Assembly: GCA_023249165.1 (NCBI GenBank)
Contig: JAHFDE010000018.1
Location: forward strand, 11,011-20,761
Origin: Candidatus Methylomirabilota bacterium
Lineage (GTDB): Bacteria > Methylomirabilota > Methylomirabilia > Methylomirabilales > CSP1-5
Length of the DNA stretch: 9,751 bases
Direction: 5' to 3'
Shown here: one piece after another, positions 1-6,717 of the stretch
Layout of the letters: each line of letters opens with the position of its first letter
How positions within the stretch are numbered: the first letter of the stretch is position 1
Program-made: the position numbers and the translations under genes
Notes under the pieces: model-generated
Databases searched by the model: none
Seen by the model: only the letters and a program-made list of their open reading frames with translations
Told to the model about the DNA's origin: nothing

Positions 1-314
1 CTCCCGGCAATGTCGCTCGGGGCCTGCCGGTGCTGCCTCAGCGAGCACGACGGGTGTCTGCGGGAGGGCGAGGGGAGATGGGCCTGGACCCGGCGGAACC
101 TGGTTTGCGGCCGGCCGGGGTCCCCTGGATAGGCCAACGGGTGGCGGAGGCCGGGCGCCCATCCGCCCGGAGGAGAATTTCGCTACCGCTCTTTATTTCT
201 CGATGGGATGGTGCGTGAAGTCTCCGAGGACGGATGGGGTGGCCGACGACAGGACCCGTTGGCCAAAGCGCAGGTGGGGGTGGCCATCCTGCTGCTCCAC
301 GATTCGCTCGGCGA
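1..314. other. Left-edge stretch with no recognisable gene
   Basis: I read all six frames and recognised no protein family. On the minus strand one frame stays open from an ATG near 162 to the window edge. It is proline-, glycine- and alanine-rich and looks like a by-product of high GC, although the 5' part of a gene running off the edge cannot be excluded. On the plus strand, frame 3 is open from the edge to a stop near 218, again without a recognisable motif. The one structural element is the hairpin at 151-170. No tRNA-like fold or T-run terminator was seen. Confidence 0.4.
151..170. other. Perfect 7-bp inverted repeat (hairpin)
   Basis: CCGGGCG (151-157) and CGCCCGG (164-170) are exact reverse complements around a 6-base loop. 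The hairpin lies about 145 bases past the stop of the minus-strand NUDIX gene, so it might help end that transcript. There is no T-run on either side, so it is not a canonical intrinsic terminator, and a chance palindrome in GC-rich DNA is possible. Confidence 0.3.
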
Positions 315-746
315 CTACCCCTTCCCACGAAGGATCTGGCCAGCCTTCTCTATCATCTCTCGCTCGCCGCGGTAGCTGAGACGCGCCAAGGCCTCCTGCA
401 GCGGGACCCAGCACACCTCATCCACCTCAAAATCGTGCTGGCTCGGATCTCCCCCGGTATGCTCGAAAAGATAGAAGTGGACCCGCTTGTGGATGCGATG
501 CCTTGCCTCGCGGTCCACAAACCAGTATTCGATCTCCCCCACCTTCCCCATGCACCGAGCGGTGAGCCCGGTCTCTTCTCGCACTTCACGAAGGGCTGTC
601 TCTTCGGGATCCTCGCCCGGTTCAACCACCCCCTTGGGCAAGGCCCATACCCTGCCGCCCTTCAGGCTGATGAGCGCGACCTCCATCTCATTGGAACCGT
701 GGCGATAGACGACGCCTCCGGAAGAGACCTGTTGGCGAACCGGCAT
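315..746 (-). CDS. NUDIX hydrolase (Ap4A hydrolase/MutT-like)
   Basis: Small hydrolase of 143 residues that should cleave a nucleoside diphosphate linked to another group, in the cytoplasm. The NUDIX box G-x5-E-x7-REVREETGL is complete at residues 39-61: G39, E45, R53, E54, E57, E58 and G60 are present, so the Mg-binding acidic residues are intact. LPKG just before the box and the length resemble diadenosine-polyphosphate hydrolases, but the substrate cannot be read from sequence. The frame is open upstream to 965, with ATGs at 839 and 965. I chose 746 because family members usually begin a few residues before the SxGGVV strand and because the upstream extension runs through heptad-repeat DNA and into ilvD. 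The Shine-Dalgarno is weak (AAGGGA about 17 bases upstream, AAGG directly adjacent), so the start is uncertain. It follows ilvD on the same strand after 125 bases and may be co-transcribed with it. Confidence 0.9.
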   Translation of the reverse strand: MPVRQQVSSGGVVYRHGSNEMEVALISLKGGRVWALPKGVVEPGEDPEETALREVREETGLTARCMGKVGEIEYWFVDREARHRIHKRVHFYLFEHTGGDPSQHDFEVDEVCWVPLQEALARLSYRGEREMIEKAGQILRGKG

Positions 747-784
747 CCTTGCCGTGCCGGCTTGTCCCTTCTCCCCCGCGACCC

Positions 785-826
785 TGGACTTTGGACGTCG
801 GCTTGTGGTCAACTCTGACCTCCGGC
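785..826. repeat. Degenerate 7-bp-period repeat between ilvD and NUDIX gene
   Basis: TGGACTT (785-791) is followed directly by TGGACGT (792-798). On the minus strand these read ACGTCCA and AAGTCCA. Looser units with the same period extend to about 826 (for example TGGTCAA at 806-812). It is the weakest of three intergenic sites in this window with a 7-base period; the others are at 4182-4195 and 5040-5102. No coding function is apparent. Confidence 0.45.
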
Positions 827-871
827 AGATGGCGCACATCTGACAGGATGCCCGGGCGTGCCTGCTGGGGC

Positions 872-2545
872 TCAGCCGGTCACGGCCCCCTCGGAGGCCG
901 AGGAGACGAGACGGGCATACTTGGCCATGACCCCCGAGGTGTACCGTGGCTTCGGGGGCCTCCACTTCGCCAGCCGCCGCTTCATCTCGGCGGCCGAGAC
1001 CTCGACGTCGATCCGGCGCCTCTTGACGTCGATCACGATCGAGTCGCCGTTCTTGATCGCCGCGATCGGCCCGCCGACGGCGGCCTCCGGGGCCACGTGC
1101 CCCACCATGAAGCCGTGCGTCGCCCCGGAGAAGCGGCCGTCCGTCATCAGCGCGACGGACGCTCCCAGGCCCGCGCCGACGATCGCCCCGGTCACGCCAA
1201 GCATCTCGCGCATCCCCGGGCCCCCCTTTGGCCCCTCGTAGCGGATGACCACGACGTCGCCCGGTTTGATGCGCCCGCGCTTCACCGCCGCGAAAGCATC
1301 CTCCTCACGCTCAAAGACCTGCGCCGGGCCCCGGTGGACCGTGCGCTCATGCCCGGCCAGCTTAATCACGCACCCTTCCGGGGCGAGGTTCCCGCGGAGG
1401 ACGGCCATTCCCCCCGTCGGCTTCAAGGGACTCCTGACCGGGCGAATGACCTCTTGCCCCGATGCCTCGCGCGCTGCCCGCGCCTCCTCGCCGATGGTCC
1501 GTCCGGTGACCGTCATCGCGTCTCCGTGGAGCAGCCCGCCCTCGAGCAATCGCCGAGCGACGACCGCCATCCCGCCGGCGCGGTACATTTCGGGGGCGGT
1601 GAACCGGCCCCACGGCTTCAGATCGGCCAGCACCGGGATCCGGCGAGAGATCCGGTCGAAATCGTCGATCCCGAGGCGCACGCCCGCTTCGCGGGCCACG
1701 GCCAGCAGGTGCAACACGGCGTTGGTCGATCCCCCGGTGGCCATCACGCCCGCAACGGCGTTCTCCATCGCCTTGCGGGTGATGATCTGCCGGGGGGTGA
1801 CCCCCTTCCGGAGCAGGTCCATCACCATTCGGCCGCACTCGAAAGCGACCTCGTCCTTCCGCGGATCCATGGCGGGGACGTCGCCCAGCCCCATCGGCGA
1901 GATCCCCAGCATCTCGAAGGCGGTCGCCATGGTGTTGGCGGTAAACTGGCCGCCACAGGCGCCGGGGCCGGGACAAGAGGAGTCTTCGATGGCGCGGAAC
2001 TCCTGGGCCGAGATCCTCCCGGCATTGAAGGCCCCGACCGCCTCAAAGACGTCCTGGATCGTCAGCCGACGTCCCCCGTACTCGCCGTACATGATCGAGC
2101 CGCCGTAGAGCATCAGGCTCGGGACGTCGACGCGGACGAGTGCCATCACCGTTCCGGGGATTGTCTTGTCGCATCCGGACAGCGCCACCACGGCATCGAA
2201 CATGTTGCCCCGGCTCACGAGCTCGATGGAGTCGGCGATGACCTCGCGACTGACGAGGGAGGCCTTCATCCCCTCGCTCCCCATGGTGATCCCGTCGGAG
2301 ATGGAGACCGTATTGAACTCCAGGGGGGTCCCGCCCGCCGCACGGATTCCCTCTTTCACCTTGGCCGCCAGGCGGCGGAGGTGGTAGTTACACGGCCCGA
2401 TCTCGATCCAGGTGTTGGCGACGCCCACCAGGGGCCGCTCCAGGTCCTCATCCTTGAAGCCGATCGCCTTGAGCATCGCCCGGGCCGGCGCGCGATCGGG
2501 CCCCTCGGTAATGGCACGGCTCCGCCGCTTCGGATCCACCCTCAT
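872..2545 (-). CDS. ilvD: Dihydroxy-acid dehydratase
   Basis: Dehydrates 2,3-dihydroxy-isovalerate and 2,3-dihydroxy-3-methylvalerate to the 2-keto acids, the third step of valine/isoleucine synthesis, which also feeds leucine and pantothenate; cytoplasmic Fe-S enzyme. At 557 residues it has the usual IlvD length. Visible signatures: the N-terminal GPDRAPARAML, GVANTW at 41-46, PCN with C52, GCDKTIPG with C125, SCPGPGACGG with C191 and C197, and the C-terminal GRFSGATHG. C52, C125 and C197 match the three cluster-ligand cysteines of [2Fe-2S]-type IlvD proteins (family knowledge), so the catalytic set looks complete. The ATG has a strong Shine-Dalgarno (GGGGAGGA, 8 bases away). A separate promoter lies upstream at 2614-2641, so it need not depend on the bio transcript. 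An IlvD/Edd sugar-acid dehydratase is the only alternative, and the close match to IlvD motifs argues against it. Confidence 0.97.
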   Translation of the reverse strand: MRVDPKRRSRAITEGPDRAPARAMLKAIGFKDEDLERPLVGVANTWIEIGPCNYHLRRLAAKVKEGIRAAGGTPLEFNTVSISDGITMGSEGMKASLVSREVIADSIELVSRGNMFDAVVALSGCDKTIPGTVMALVRVDVPSLMLYGGSIMYGEYGGRRLTIQDVFEAVGAFNAGRISAQEFRAIEDSSCPGPGACGGQFTANTMATAFEMLGISPMGLGDVPAMDPRKDEVAFECGRMVMDLLRKGVTPRQIITRKAMENAVAGVMATGGSTNAVLHLLAVAREAGVRLGIDDFDRISRRIPVLADLKPWGRFTAPEMYRAGGMAVVARRLLEGGLLHGDAMTVTGRTIGEEARAAREASGQEVIRPVRSPLKPTGGMAVLRGNLAPEGCVIKLAGHERTVHRGPAQVFEREEDAFAAVKRGRIKPGDVVVIRYEGPKGGPGMREMLGVTGAIVGAGLGASVALMTDGRFSGATHGFMVGHVAPEAAVGGPIAAIKNGDSIVIDVKRRRIDVEVSAAEMKRRLAKWRPPKPRYTSGVMAKYARLVSSASEGAVTG

Positions 2546-2613
2546 GGCGTATTCCTCCCCGCGTTGCCTCCGCCTGTCCCTCCCCCATCCCCGGGAAGAT
2601 CAAGAGCGGGGCT

Positions 2614-2641
2614 AGTATACCTCCTCACAATACCCCGTCAA
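2614..2641 (-). promoter_or_regulatory. Predicted sigma70-type promoter of ilvD
   Basis: On the minus strand TTGACG (2641-2636) and TATACT (2619-2614) are separated by 16 bases, close to the TTGACA/TATAAT consensus. The predicted start is near 2607, giving a leader of about 60 bases before the ilvD ATG at 2545. The leader is too short for a typical leucine/isoleucine attenuator and I see no leader peptide or T-run in it. It sits in the 112-bp gap after the DUF309 gene. Confidence 0.65.
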
Positions 2642-2657
2642 GACAGGCTGGTCCCTC

Positions 2658-3458
2658 TCAGTTGCCCTGCCGGGCTGAACCGGCGACGGCGGCCTGCCTC
2701 TCGCCCGCCACCTGGAGCGGCGGCACCGACGACCAGTCAAAGTCGATACAGCGACCAGGACCCAGCCGTTCGACGTGCTCACGGTATTGCCGTTCGACAC
2801 GCTCACGGCATTCTGCGATGCGCTTCAGAAACTCTCGCAGCTCCACGCCACAGTAGCGGGGGGTGTGGGGCGCCACCTTGGCCCACCCGTTTCGGAACAT
2901 GCTCAGGGCGCCGCGGTAATTGTTCCGCTCTACGTGATAAAAGGCGACGCCAAGCTGGATGAGGCCCTGGAGAAACCGCCGCTCGGGCCCCCGCCAATGC
3001 ATCCAGATCCCCTCCAGCAGCTCATGGAACTCGAAGAAGAGACGGTGTCGCCACAGGAGCGCCGCTTGCTGAAGCGCCCCCGGGAGCCCCGAGGGGTAGG
3101 TCCGGCCGTGCAGGTCTCTGAGGAATTCCCAATAGGCCGCTGCCCTGGCGCAGACGAGCGGAAGCTCTTTCCGGTATCGCGGGGCAATGGCCACCTGTTC
3201 TCTATCACGGGAGTGAAAGAGGCCCGAGTCGGAGACGAGTCTTCGCCCCCAACCCTCGCCCGGGTCCCCACACCACCGGAGCTCCGTCCGATGGCGCTCG
3301 ACGAAGCGCGCCAATCGGACAAAGGGCACGGCCGGCGGATCGCACCCCTCCGCCATCTGGCAGTATGCGTGAAGCCAGAACACGAGCAACGACCGCTCGC
3401 GGTGCCGCATGGCCTCCATCAAGAGCTCCGCCACCTTGTCGCGCAGTTCTGATCGCAT
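2658..3458 (-). CDS. DUF309 family protein
   Basis: Protein of about 266 residues. The N-terminal half (about 1-130) is not recognised. Residues about 135-195 carry a DUF309 domain: FFEFHELLEG, then RRFLQGLIQLGVAFYH, then a tail around RGALSMFRNGW. The usual DUF309 pattern is FEAHE-xxE-xxW followed by FLQGLIQ; the function of the family is unknown, and it is a small helical domain. The C-terminal part is basic and lacks membrane segments, so it is probably cytoplasmic. The ATG at 3458 overlaps the bioD stop by one base (TGATG), and a GTG lies one codon earlier at 3461; either could be used. The overlap implies translational coupling with bioD. Being last in a biotin/PABA cluster gives no firm role. 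The extra N-terminal region of about 130 residues makes it longer than minimal DUF309 proteins. Confidence 0.88.
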   Translation of the reverse strand: MRSELRDKVAELLMEAMRHRERSLLVFWLHAYCQMAEGCDPPAVPFVRLARFVERHRTELRWCGDPGEGWGRRLVSDSGLFHSRDREQVAIAPRYRKELPLVCARAAAYWEFLRDLHGRTYPSGLPGALQQAALLWRHRLFFEFHELLEGIWMHWRGPERRFLQGLIQLGVAFYHVERNNYRGALSMFRNGWAKVAPHTPRYCGVELREFLKRIAECRERVERQYREHVERLGPGRCIDFDWSSVPPLQVAGERQAAVAGSARQGN

Positions 3459-4162
3459 CACGGGTGCCCCAAGCGTGCCAGCAGGCCGTCCACGTCGAGC
3501 GATTCTCGCACGCGGGAGAGGTCGTACGAGGCTTTCGGAAAGTAGGGGATACGACCCAGGAGGGGTGTCGGGAGCCGCGCCGCGAGCGCCTCGAGGTTCG
3601 CCTCCTCGGCAGGGTCGGGCGGGCCGGTCGGACTATTCAGGACCACCCCGAGGATGGACAGCCTCTTCTGTCTGGCCCAATGGCAGGTGAGGAGGGTGTG
3701 GTTGATCGTCCCGAGGGAGGTGCGCGTCACCACGAGGACCGGTATGCGGAGTTTCTGAACCAGGTGCGTGGTGTCGGCCATGTCGGTGAGCGGAACCATG
3801 AGTCCCCCCGCCCCCTCCACGAGCGTCAGTTGATGACGCTCGCTCAGATCGCGGAACCATCCGGCAATCCGGTCAAGGTCGATGGCGACGCCTGCCGCTT
3901 CAGCCGCCACCAAGGGGGCGGCCGGCATCTCGAGGGCATAGGGACAGATCTCGTCCAGCGGATCGGCCGCTCCCGCTCGCTCCTTGAGATAGAGCGCATC
4001 CTGAGGCTCAAGCCGCCCATCCCGCCACGGGCATCCCGTCTCGACGGGTTTCATCACGCCCACGTCGATGCCGCGGGCCCGCAAAAGGCTCGCCAGGAGC
4101 CCCGCGACAAAAGTTTTCCCCACGCCGGTGTCTGTCCCGGTGATGAAGAGACCCTTCCCCAT
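3458..4162 (-). CDS. bioD: Dethiobiotin synthetase
   Basis: ATP-dependent closure of the ureido ring: 7,8-diaminononanoate plus CO2 gives dethiobiotin, the penultimate biotin step; cytoplasmic homodimer in the family. The protein is 234 residues, normal length. Motifs: P-loop GTDTGVGKT at 9-17, MKPVETG with K38, and VEGAGGLMVPL at 115-125 with E116. All are the expected BioD elements, which separates it from other P-loop synthetases such as CobQ/CobB. The ATG at 4162 has GAGGGAG immediately upstream (4164-4170), close but usable. It uses the diamine made by the bioA product from the same cluster. The stop overlaps the start of the DUF309 gene. An 85-base gap with heptad repeats separates it from the pabC-like gene upstream. 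Confidence 0.96.
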   Translation of the reverse strand: MGKGLFITGTDTGVGKTFVAGLLASLLRARGIDVGVMKPVETGCPWRDGRLEPQDALYLKERAGAADPLDEICPYALEMPAAPLVAAEAAGVAIDLDRIAGWFRDLSERHQLTLVEGAGGLMVPLTDMADTTHLVQKLRIPVLVVTRTSLGTINHTLLTCHWARQKRLSILGVVLNSPTGPPDPAEEANLEALAARLPTPLLGRIPYFPKASYDLSRVRESLDVDGLLARLGHP

Positions 4163-4181
4163 GCTCCCTCGATGGAGTTAT

Positions 4182-4195
4182 CAGCCGTCAGCCGT
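4182..4195. repeat. Two exact tandem heptads in the pabC-bioD gap
   Basis: CAGCCGT occurs twice back to back (4182-4188 and 4189-4195); on the minus strand each reads ACGGCTG. It lies 20 bases upstream of the bioD ATG. It has the same unit length as the longer array at 5040-5102 but a different unit sequence. Confidence 0.6.
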
Positions 4196-4247
4196 AAGCA
4201 CAGGATCCGTGCCCCGACTGACGGTGACAAGGACCTTCACTCAACCC

Positions 4248-5045
4248 TCAGGGGGTCCTTCCTGCAAACACCTGCTCCCGGTACGCGGCCCGAAGCGCGC
4301 CCGCCCGATCGAAGGGGCAACGCCCCGCAAAAATCCCGGCAATCTCCCTGACCGGCACGACCTCGATCACGGCATTGGAGAGGAGGATTTCGTCGGCCCC
4401 CTGCAGATCGGCCGCTGTCACCGGGCGCTGCTCTGGCACGAGACCCTGCCCTTGGGCGCAGGAAAGCACGACACCCCGCGCAATCCCCGGCAAGAGCCCC
4501 GCGGACACCGGAGGCGTGACCAGGTTCCGTCCCCGAATGAGGAAGAGGTTCGCGGTCGTCGTCTCGGTGATCTCCGCCCGCTCGTTAAAGAACAGGGCGT
4601 CGTCATACCCCTGAAGCCGGGCCCACTGCCGAGTGTGACTGTTCTCAAAATAGTTGGTGGTCTTGAAGGCGAGCAGGGGAGACCCGGAAGAGCGGGCGAA
4701 GGGGGCCCTGATCAAACGCACCCCTTCCCGCTCACCCTCATCCGTCCCCCGGAGCGGCGCGGAGTGGGCGACGAACCGAGTCTCCGTCGGGCCCTCCTCT
4801 CCCCAGACCTCCAACGTCACCCGCAGGCGCGCCTCGGTCTCCTCAGAAATCCCTAGAAGTCCCTCCTCGACGGCCCTCCTGAAGGCTGAGGGCGAGAAGG
4901 GAAACCGGAAGAACTCCGCTCCGCGCGCCATCCGCCGGCAGTGTGCCTCGAGGAGCGGGACCTGGCGCCCCCGATACACCCGCAGGGTCTCAAAAAGCCC
5001 TTCGCCGTAGAGCAGGGTCCGATTGATCCGGTGTGTCTGGTTCAT
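4248..5045 (-). CDS. pabC: Class IV PLP aminotransferase, probable aminodeoxychorismate lyase
   Basis: Probable 4-amino-4-deoxychorismate lyase, releasing p-aminobenzoate and pyruvate for folate synthesis; cytoplasmic and PLP-dependent. The protein is 265 residues. Fold-type IV signs: LLYGEGLFETLRVYRG at 11-26, K128 in LAFKTTNYFEN (expected PLP lysine), GYDDALFFN at 146-154, E161 followed by AN at 165-166, and LVTPPVSAGLLPGIAR ending at 190. Branched-chain or D-amino-acid aminotransferases share this fold, so the exact reaction is inferred mainly from the pabB stub just upstream. Members such as E. coli PabC have about 10 more residues before the GDG/GEG motif, so the N-terminus is short. The ATG at 5045 follows an in-frame TGA two codons upstream and has no Shine-Dalgarno; the start codon lies inside the first unit of the heptad array. 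Confidence 0.85.
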   Translation of the reverse strand: MNQTHRINRTLLYGEGLFETLRVYRGRQVPLLEAHCRRMARGAEFFRFPFSPSAFRRAVEEGLLGISEETEARLRVTLEVWGEEGPTETRFVAHSAPLRGTDEGEREGVRLIRAPFARSSGSPLLAFKTTNYFENSHTRQWARLQGYDDALFFNERAEITETTTANLFLIRGRNLVTPPVSAGLLPGIARGVVLSCAQGQGLVPEQRPVTAADLQGADEILLSNAVIEVVPVREIAGIFAGRCPFDRAGALRAAYREQVFAGRTP

Positions 5046-5102
5046 AGTTCATGGTTCAGAGTTCAGGGCTCGACGACCGATCACCGTTGACCGATGACCG
5101 TC
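5040..5102. repeat. Nine-unit degenerate 7-bp repeat array
   Basis: Nine consecutive 7-base units can be laid out without gaps. The first four are of the form GTTCANN; the fifth is irregular (GCTCGAC); the last four resemble GACCGNN (GACCGAT occurs twice, at 5075-5081 and 5089-5095). The array fills most of the space between the pabB stub and the pabC-like gene and includes the latter's start codon at 5043-5045. It does not code for an extension because an in-frame TGA precedes that start. Confidence 0.7.
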
Positions 5103-5129
5103 CTGGCTGGAGCATCGGTGCTTCTGTCG

Positions 5130-5282
5130 TTAGACACCGGGGGCTCGGGCGATGAAGGAGTACCGCTCCCGGAGCGTCGGCTTCTGGGTCTCGAGCAGTA
5201 TCGCCCCCGCCTCTTGCCAGCAGGCGGCAAAGACCTCCGCGGGATCGCCGGTCAGATTCAGAAGCTCACCCTCTCGCATCAT
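5130..5282 (-). pseudogene. pabB: 5' stub of aminodeoxychorismate synthase component I
   Basis: A 50-codon frame from ATG at 5282 (a second ATG at 5279) to TAA at 5130-5132. The peptide resembles the extreme N-terminus of PabB/TrpE proteins: AGAILLETQKPTLRERYSF matches the usual AVLLES...RYSFLGADP segment, in which the enzyme's first strand is followed by the RYSF motif. The chorismate-binding domain, some 400 residues in intact PabB, is absent; only 84 bases remain before the pabC-like start. The ATG overlaps the 3' end of bioA by 17 bases, an operon-style junction that argues this was a real gene start. Intact PabB aminates chorismate (with PabA glutaminase) to give the substrate of PabC, which fits the gene downstream. 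Recognition rests on a short match, so the alternative TrpE-type paralogue cannot be excluded, and a collapsed assembly could also produce the stub. Confidence 0.65.
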
Positions 5283-6612
5283 CCTCGGTGACCGTCTTGA
5301 TCGCCCGATAGACCCCATGAAGCAGGGTGTCAATCTCGTCTATGGTGACCGATAGGGGTGGCATCATGACGATGACGTCCCCGAGGGGTCGCATGATGAC
5401 GCCGTGTCGCCGTGCCTCCTTGATCACCCGGTGCCCCATCCTCCTCCCGGGCGGATAACTCCGACGAGTTGCTACATCCTCGAAGAGCTCGATACCCACC
5501 ATCAATCCGACCTGACGGATCTCGTCGACGTGGCGCAAGGATCGCAGTCGTTCGAGGCCCGCCTCGAGGAAGGCGATCTTAGGTTCCAGATGCTCGAGGA
5601 CCCGATCCCTCTCAAAGATCTCCAGGCTGGCCAGGGCGGCTGCGCAGCCCAACGGGTTTCCCGTGTACGTATGGCCGTGGTAAAAGGTCTTCTGCTGCTC
5701 TACCGCGCCCAAGAAGCCGTCGAAGATCTCTTGGGTGCTGAGGGTAGCGGCCAGGGGCAGGTACCCGCCGGTGAGACCCTTGGCGATGGCGAGTACATCC
5801 GGAAAGACCCCTTCGTGCTCGCAGGCGAACATCTTCCCCGTCCGACCGAATCCGGTGGCCACCTCATCGGCGATGAAGAGGATCTCGTGATCCCGACACA
5901 GTTCCCAGACCGCTCGCGTGAATCCCGAAGGGTAGGGTCGCATCCCCGACGCCCCCTGGATGACCGGCTCCATGATGAGGCCCGCAACCTCGCGATGGCG
6001 CGTTTCAATCGTCCGTTGCGCCTCCTTCACGGCCGCCTCCCGCTCCGCCGCGCTGTAGGGGGCAGGCAGGGGCAGGGCCTCGAAGAGCAGGGGCTTATAG
6101 AGGTGGTGGAAGAGGTCGATGCCTCCCACACTCACGGCGCCCAGGGTATCCCCATGATACGCCCCCGTGAAGTAGAGGAAGGTGGTCTTCCCTCGGAATC
6201 TGTCAGCGCCCTTCTGCTGCCAATACTGAAACGCCATCTTCAGGGCAATCTCCACCGCCGTCGCCCCGTTGTCGGAGTAGAAGACCTTGGTGAGGCCGGG
6301 CGGGGCGATCTCGACCAACCGTTCTGCTAGGAGAATCGCCGGAGGGTGGGAGAGGCCCAGGAGGGTCGAGTGGGCGATCCGCCCAAGCTGTGCGATGATC
6401 GCCTCAACGATCTCACGCCGGTTGTGCCCGTGCACGTTGCACCAGAGGGAGGAGACGCCATCGAGGTAACGGTTGCCATCGATATCGATGAGAGTGTTGC
6501 CCTCCCCCCGGTCGATGATCAACGGCTCTTCGGCAAACCACTCCTGCATCTGCGTAAAGGGATGCCAGAGATACCGATGATCCTTTGCCTGCAAGACCCC
6601 TTTGGAGATCAC
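5266..6612 (-). CDS. bioA: Adenosylmethionine-8-amino-7-oxononanoate aminotransferase
   Basis: Converts 8-amino-7-oxononanoate to 7,8-diaminononanoate using S-adenosylmethionine as amino donor and PLP as cofactor; cytoplasmic. The protein is 448 residues, slightly longer than E. coli BioA. Motifs: WHPFTQMQEW at 16-25, SSLWCNVHGH at 54-63 (substrate-pocket W57), SDNGATAVE at 113-121, FTGAYHGDT at 148-156 (Y152), IADEVATGFGRTGKMF at 247-262 (D249 binds the PLP nitrogen), AIAKGLTGGYLP with Schiff-base K278, and HGHTYTGNPLGCAA near 330. The HPFTQ and SLWCNVHGH elements distinguish BioA from other class III aminotransferases. The start is GTG at 6612, supported by GGAG 6 bases upstream. It is first in the cluster; its 3' end overlaps the pabB stub. 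bioF and bioB are not in this window. No BirA operator is visible in the upstream region. Confidence 0.97.
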   Translation of the reverse strand: MISKGVLQAKDHRYLWHPFTQMQEWFAEEPLIIDRGEGNTLIDIDGNRYLDGVSSLWCNVHGHNRREIVEAIIAQLGRIAHSTLLGLSHPPAILLAERLVEIAPPGLTKVFYSDNGATAVEIALKMAFQYWQQKGADRFRGKTTFLYFTGAYHGDTLGAVSVGGIDLFHHLYKPLLFEALPLPAPYSAAEREAAVKEAQRTIETRHREVAGLIMEPVIQGASGMRPYPSGFTRAVWELCRDHEILFIADEVATGFGRTGKMFACEHEGVFPDVLAIAKGLTGGYLPLAATLSTQEIFDGFLGAVEQQKTFYHGHTYTGNPLGCAAALASLEIFERDRVLEHLEPKIAFLEAGLERLRSLRHVDEIRQVGLMVGIELFEDVATRRSYPPGRRMGHRVIKEARRHGVIMRPLGDVIVMMPPLSVTIDEIDTLLHGVYRAIKTVTEDDARG

Positions 6613-6618
6613 GGGCGA

Positions 6619-6622
6619 CTCC
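6619..6622 (-). promoter_or_regulatory. Shine-Dalgarno fixing the GTG start of bioA
   Basis: On the minus strand AGGAG ends 6 bases before GTG (6612-6610), ideal spacing. No ATG lies at a comparable position, so the GTG is the likely initiator. Confidence 0.7.
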
Positions 6623-6656
6623 TGCCTGGCGGGCCAGAAAGGCTTGCGCTATCCGT

Positions 6657-6685
6657 ACGATACCGGGGCGGCTCGTCCGCGTCAA
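6657..6685 (-). promoter_or_regulatory. Predicted sigma70-type promoter of the bioA cluster
   Basis: On the minus strand TTGACG (6685-6680) and TATCGT (6662-6657) are 17 bases apart; the -35 is strong, the -10 moderate. The predicted start near 6650 gives a leader of about 38 bases. The promoter sits back to back with the marR promoter at 6718-6746, and their -35 boxes are 32 bases apart. Confidence 0.5.
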
Positions 6686-6717
6686 GGGTGGCTCCGCCTC
6701 ACCCGGAGAAACTCCTC

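Noticed and set aside
234..818. 194-residue plus-strand frame over the NUDIX gene
   Set aside because: Antisense to a gene with a complete NUDIX box; no motif of its own.
889..903. Perfect 6-bp stem, 3-base loop as a terminator
   Set aside because: It lies inside the ilvD 3' coding end, before the stop, and has no T-run on either strand.
747..965. Longer N-terminus for the NUDIX protein (starts at 839 or 965)
   Set aside because: The extension is unlike NUDIX N-termini, runs through repeat DNA and overlaps ilvD; no Shine-Dalgarno at 839.
749..2962. 737-residue open frame on the plus strand
   Set aside because: It is antisense to ilvD and part of the DUF309 gene, has low-complexity H/R/D/P composition and no family motif. 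Long antisense frames are expected opposite GC-rich genes.
3365..4351. 328-residue plus-strand frame
   Set aside because: Antisense to bioD, which has complete motifs; composition is typical of a shadow frame.
5404..6330. 308-residue plus-strand frame
   Set aside because: Antisense to bioA, no recognisable domain, no Shine-Dalgarno.
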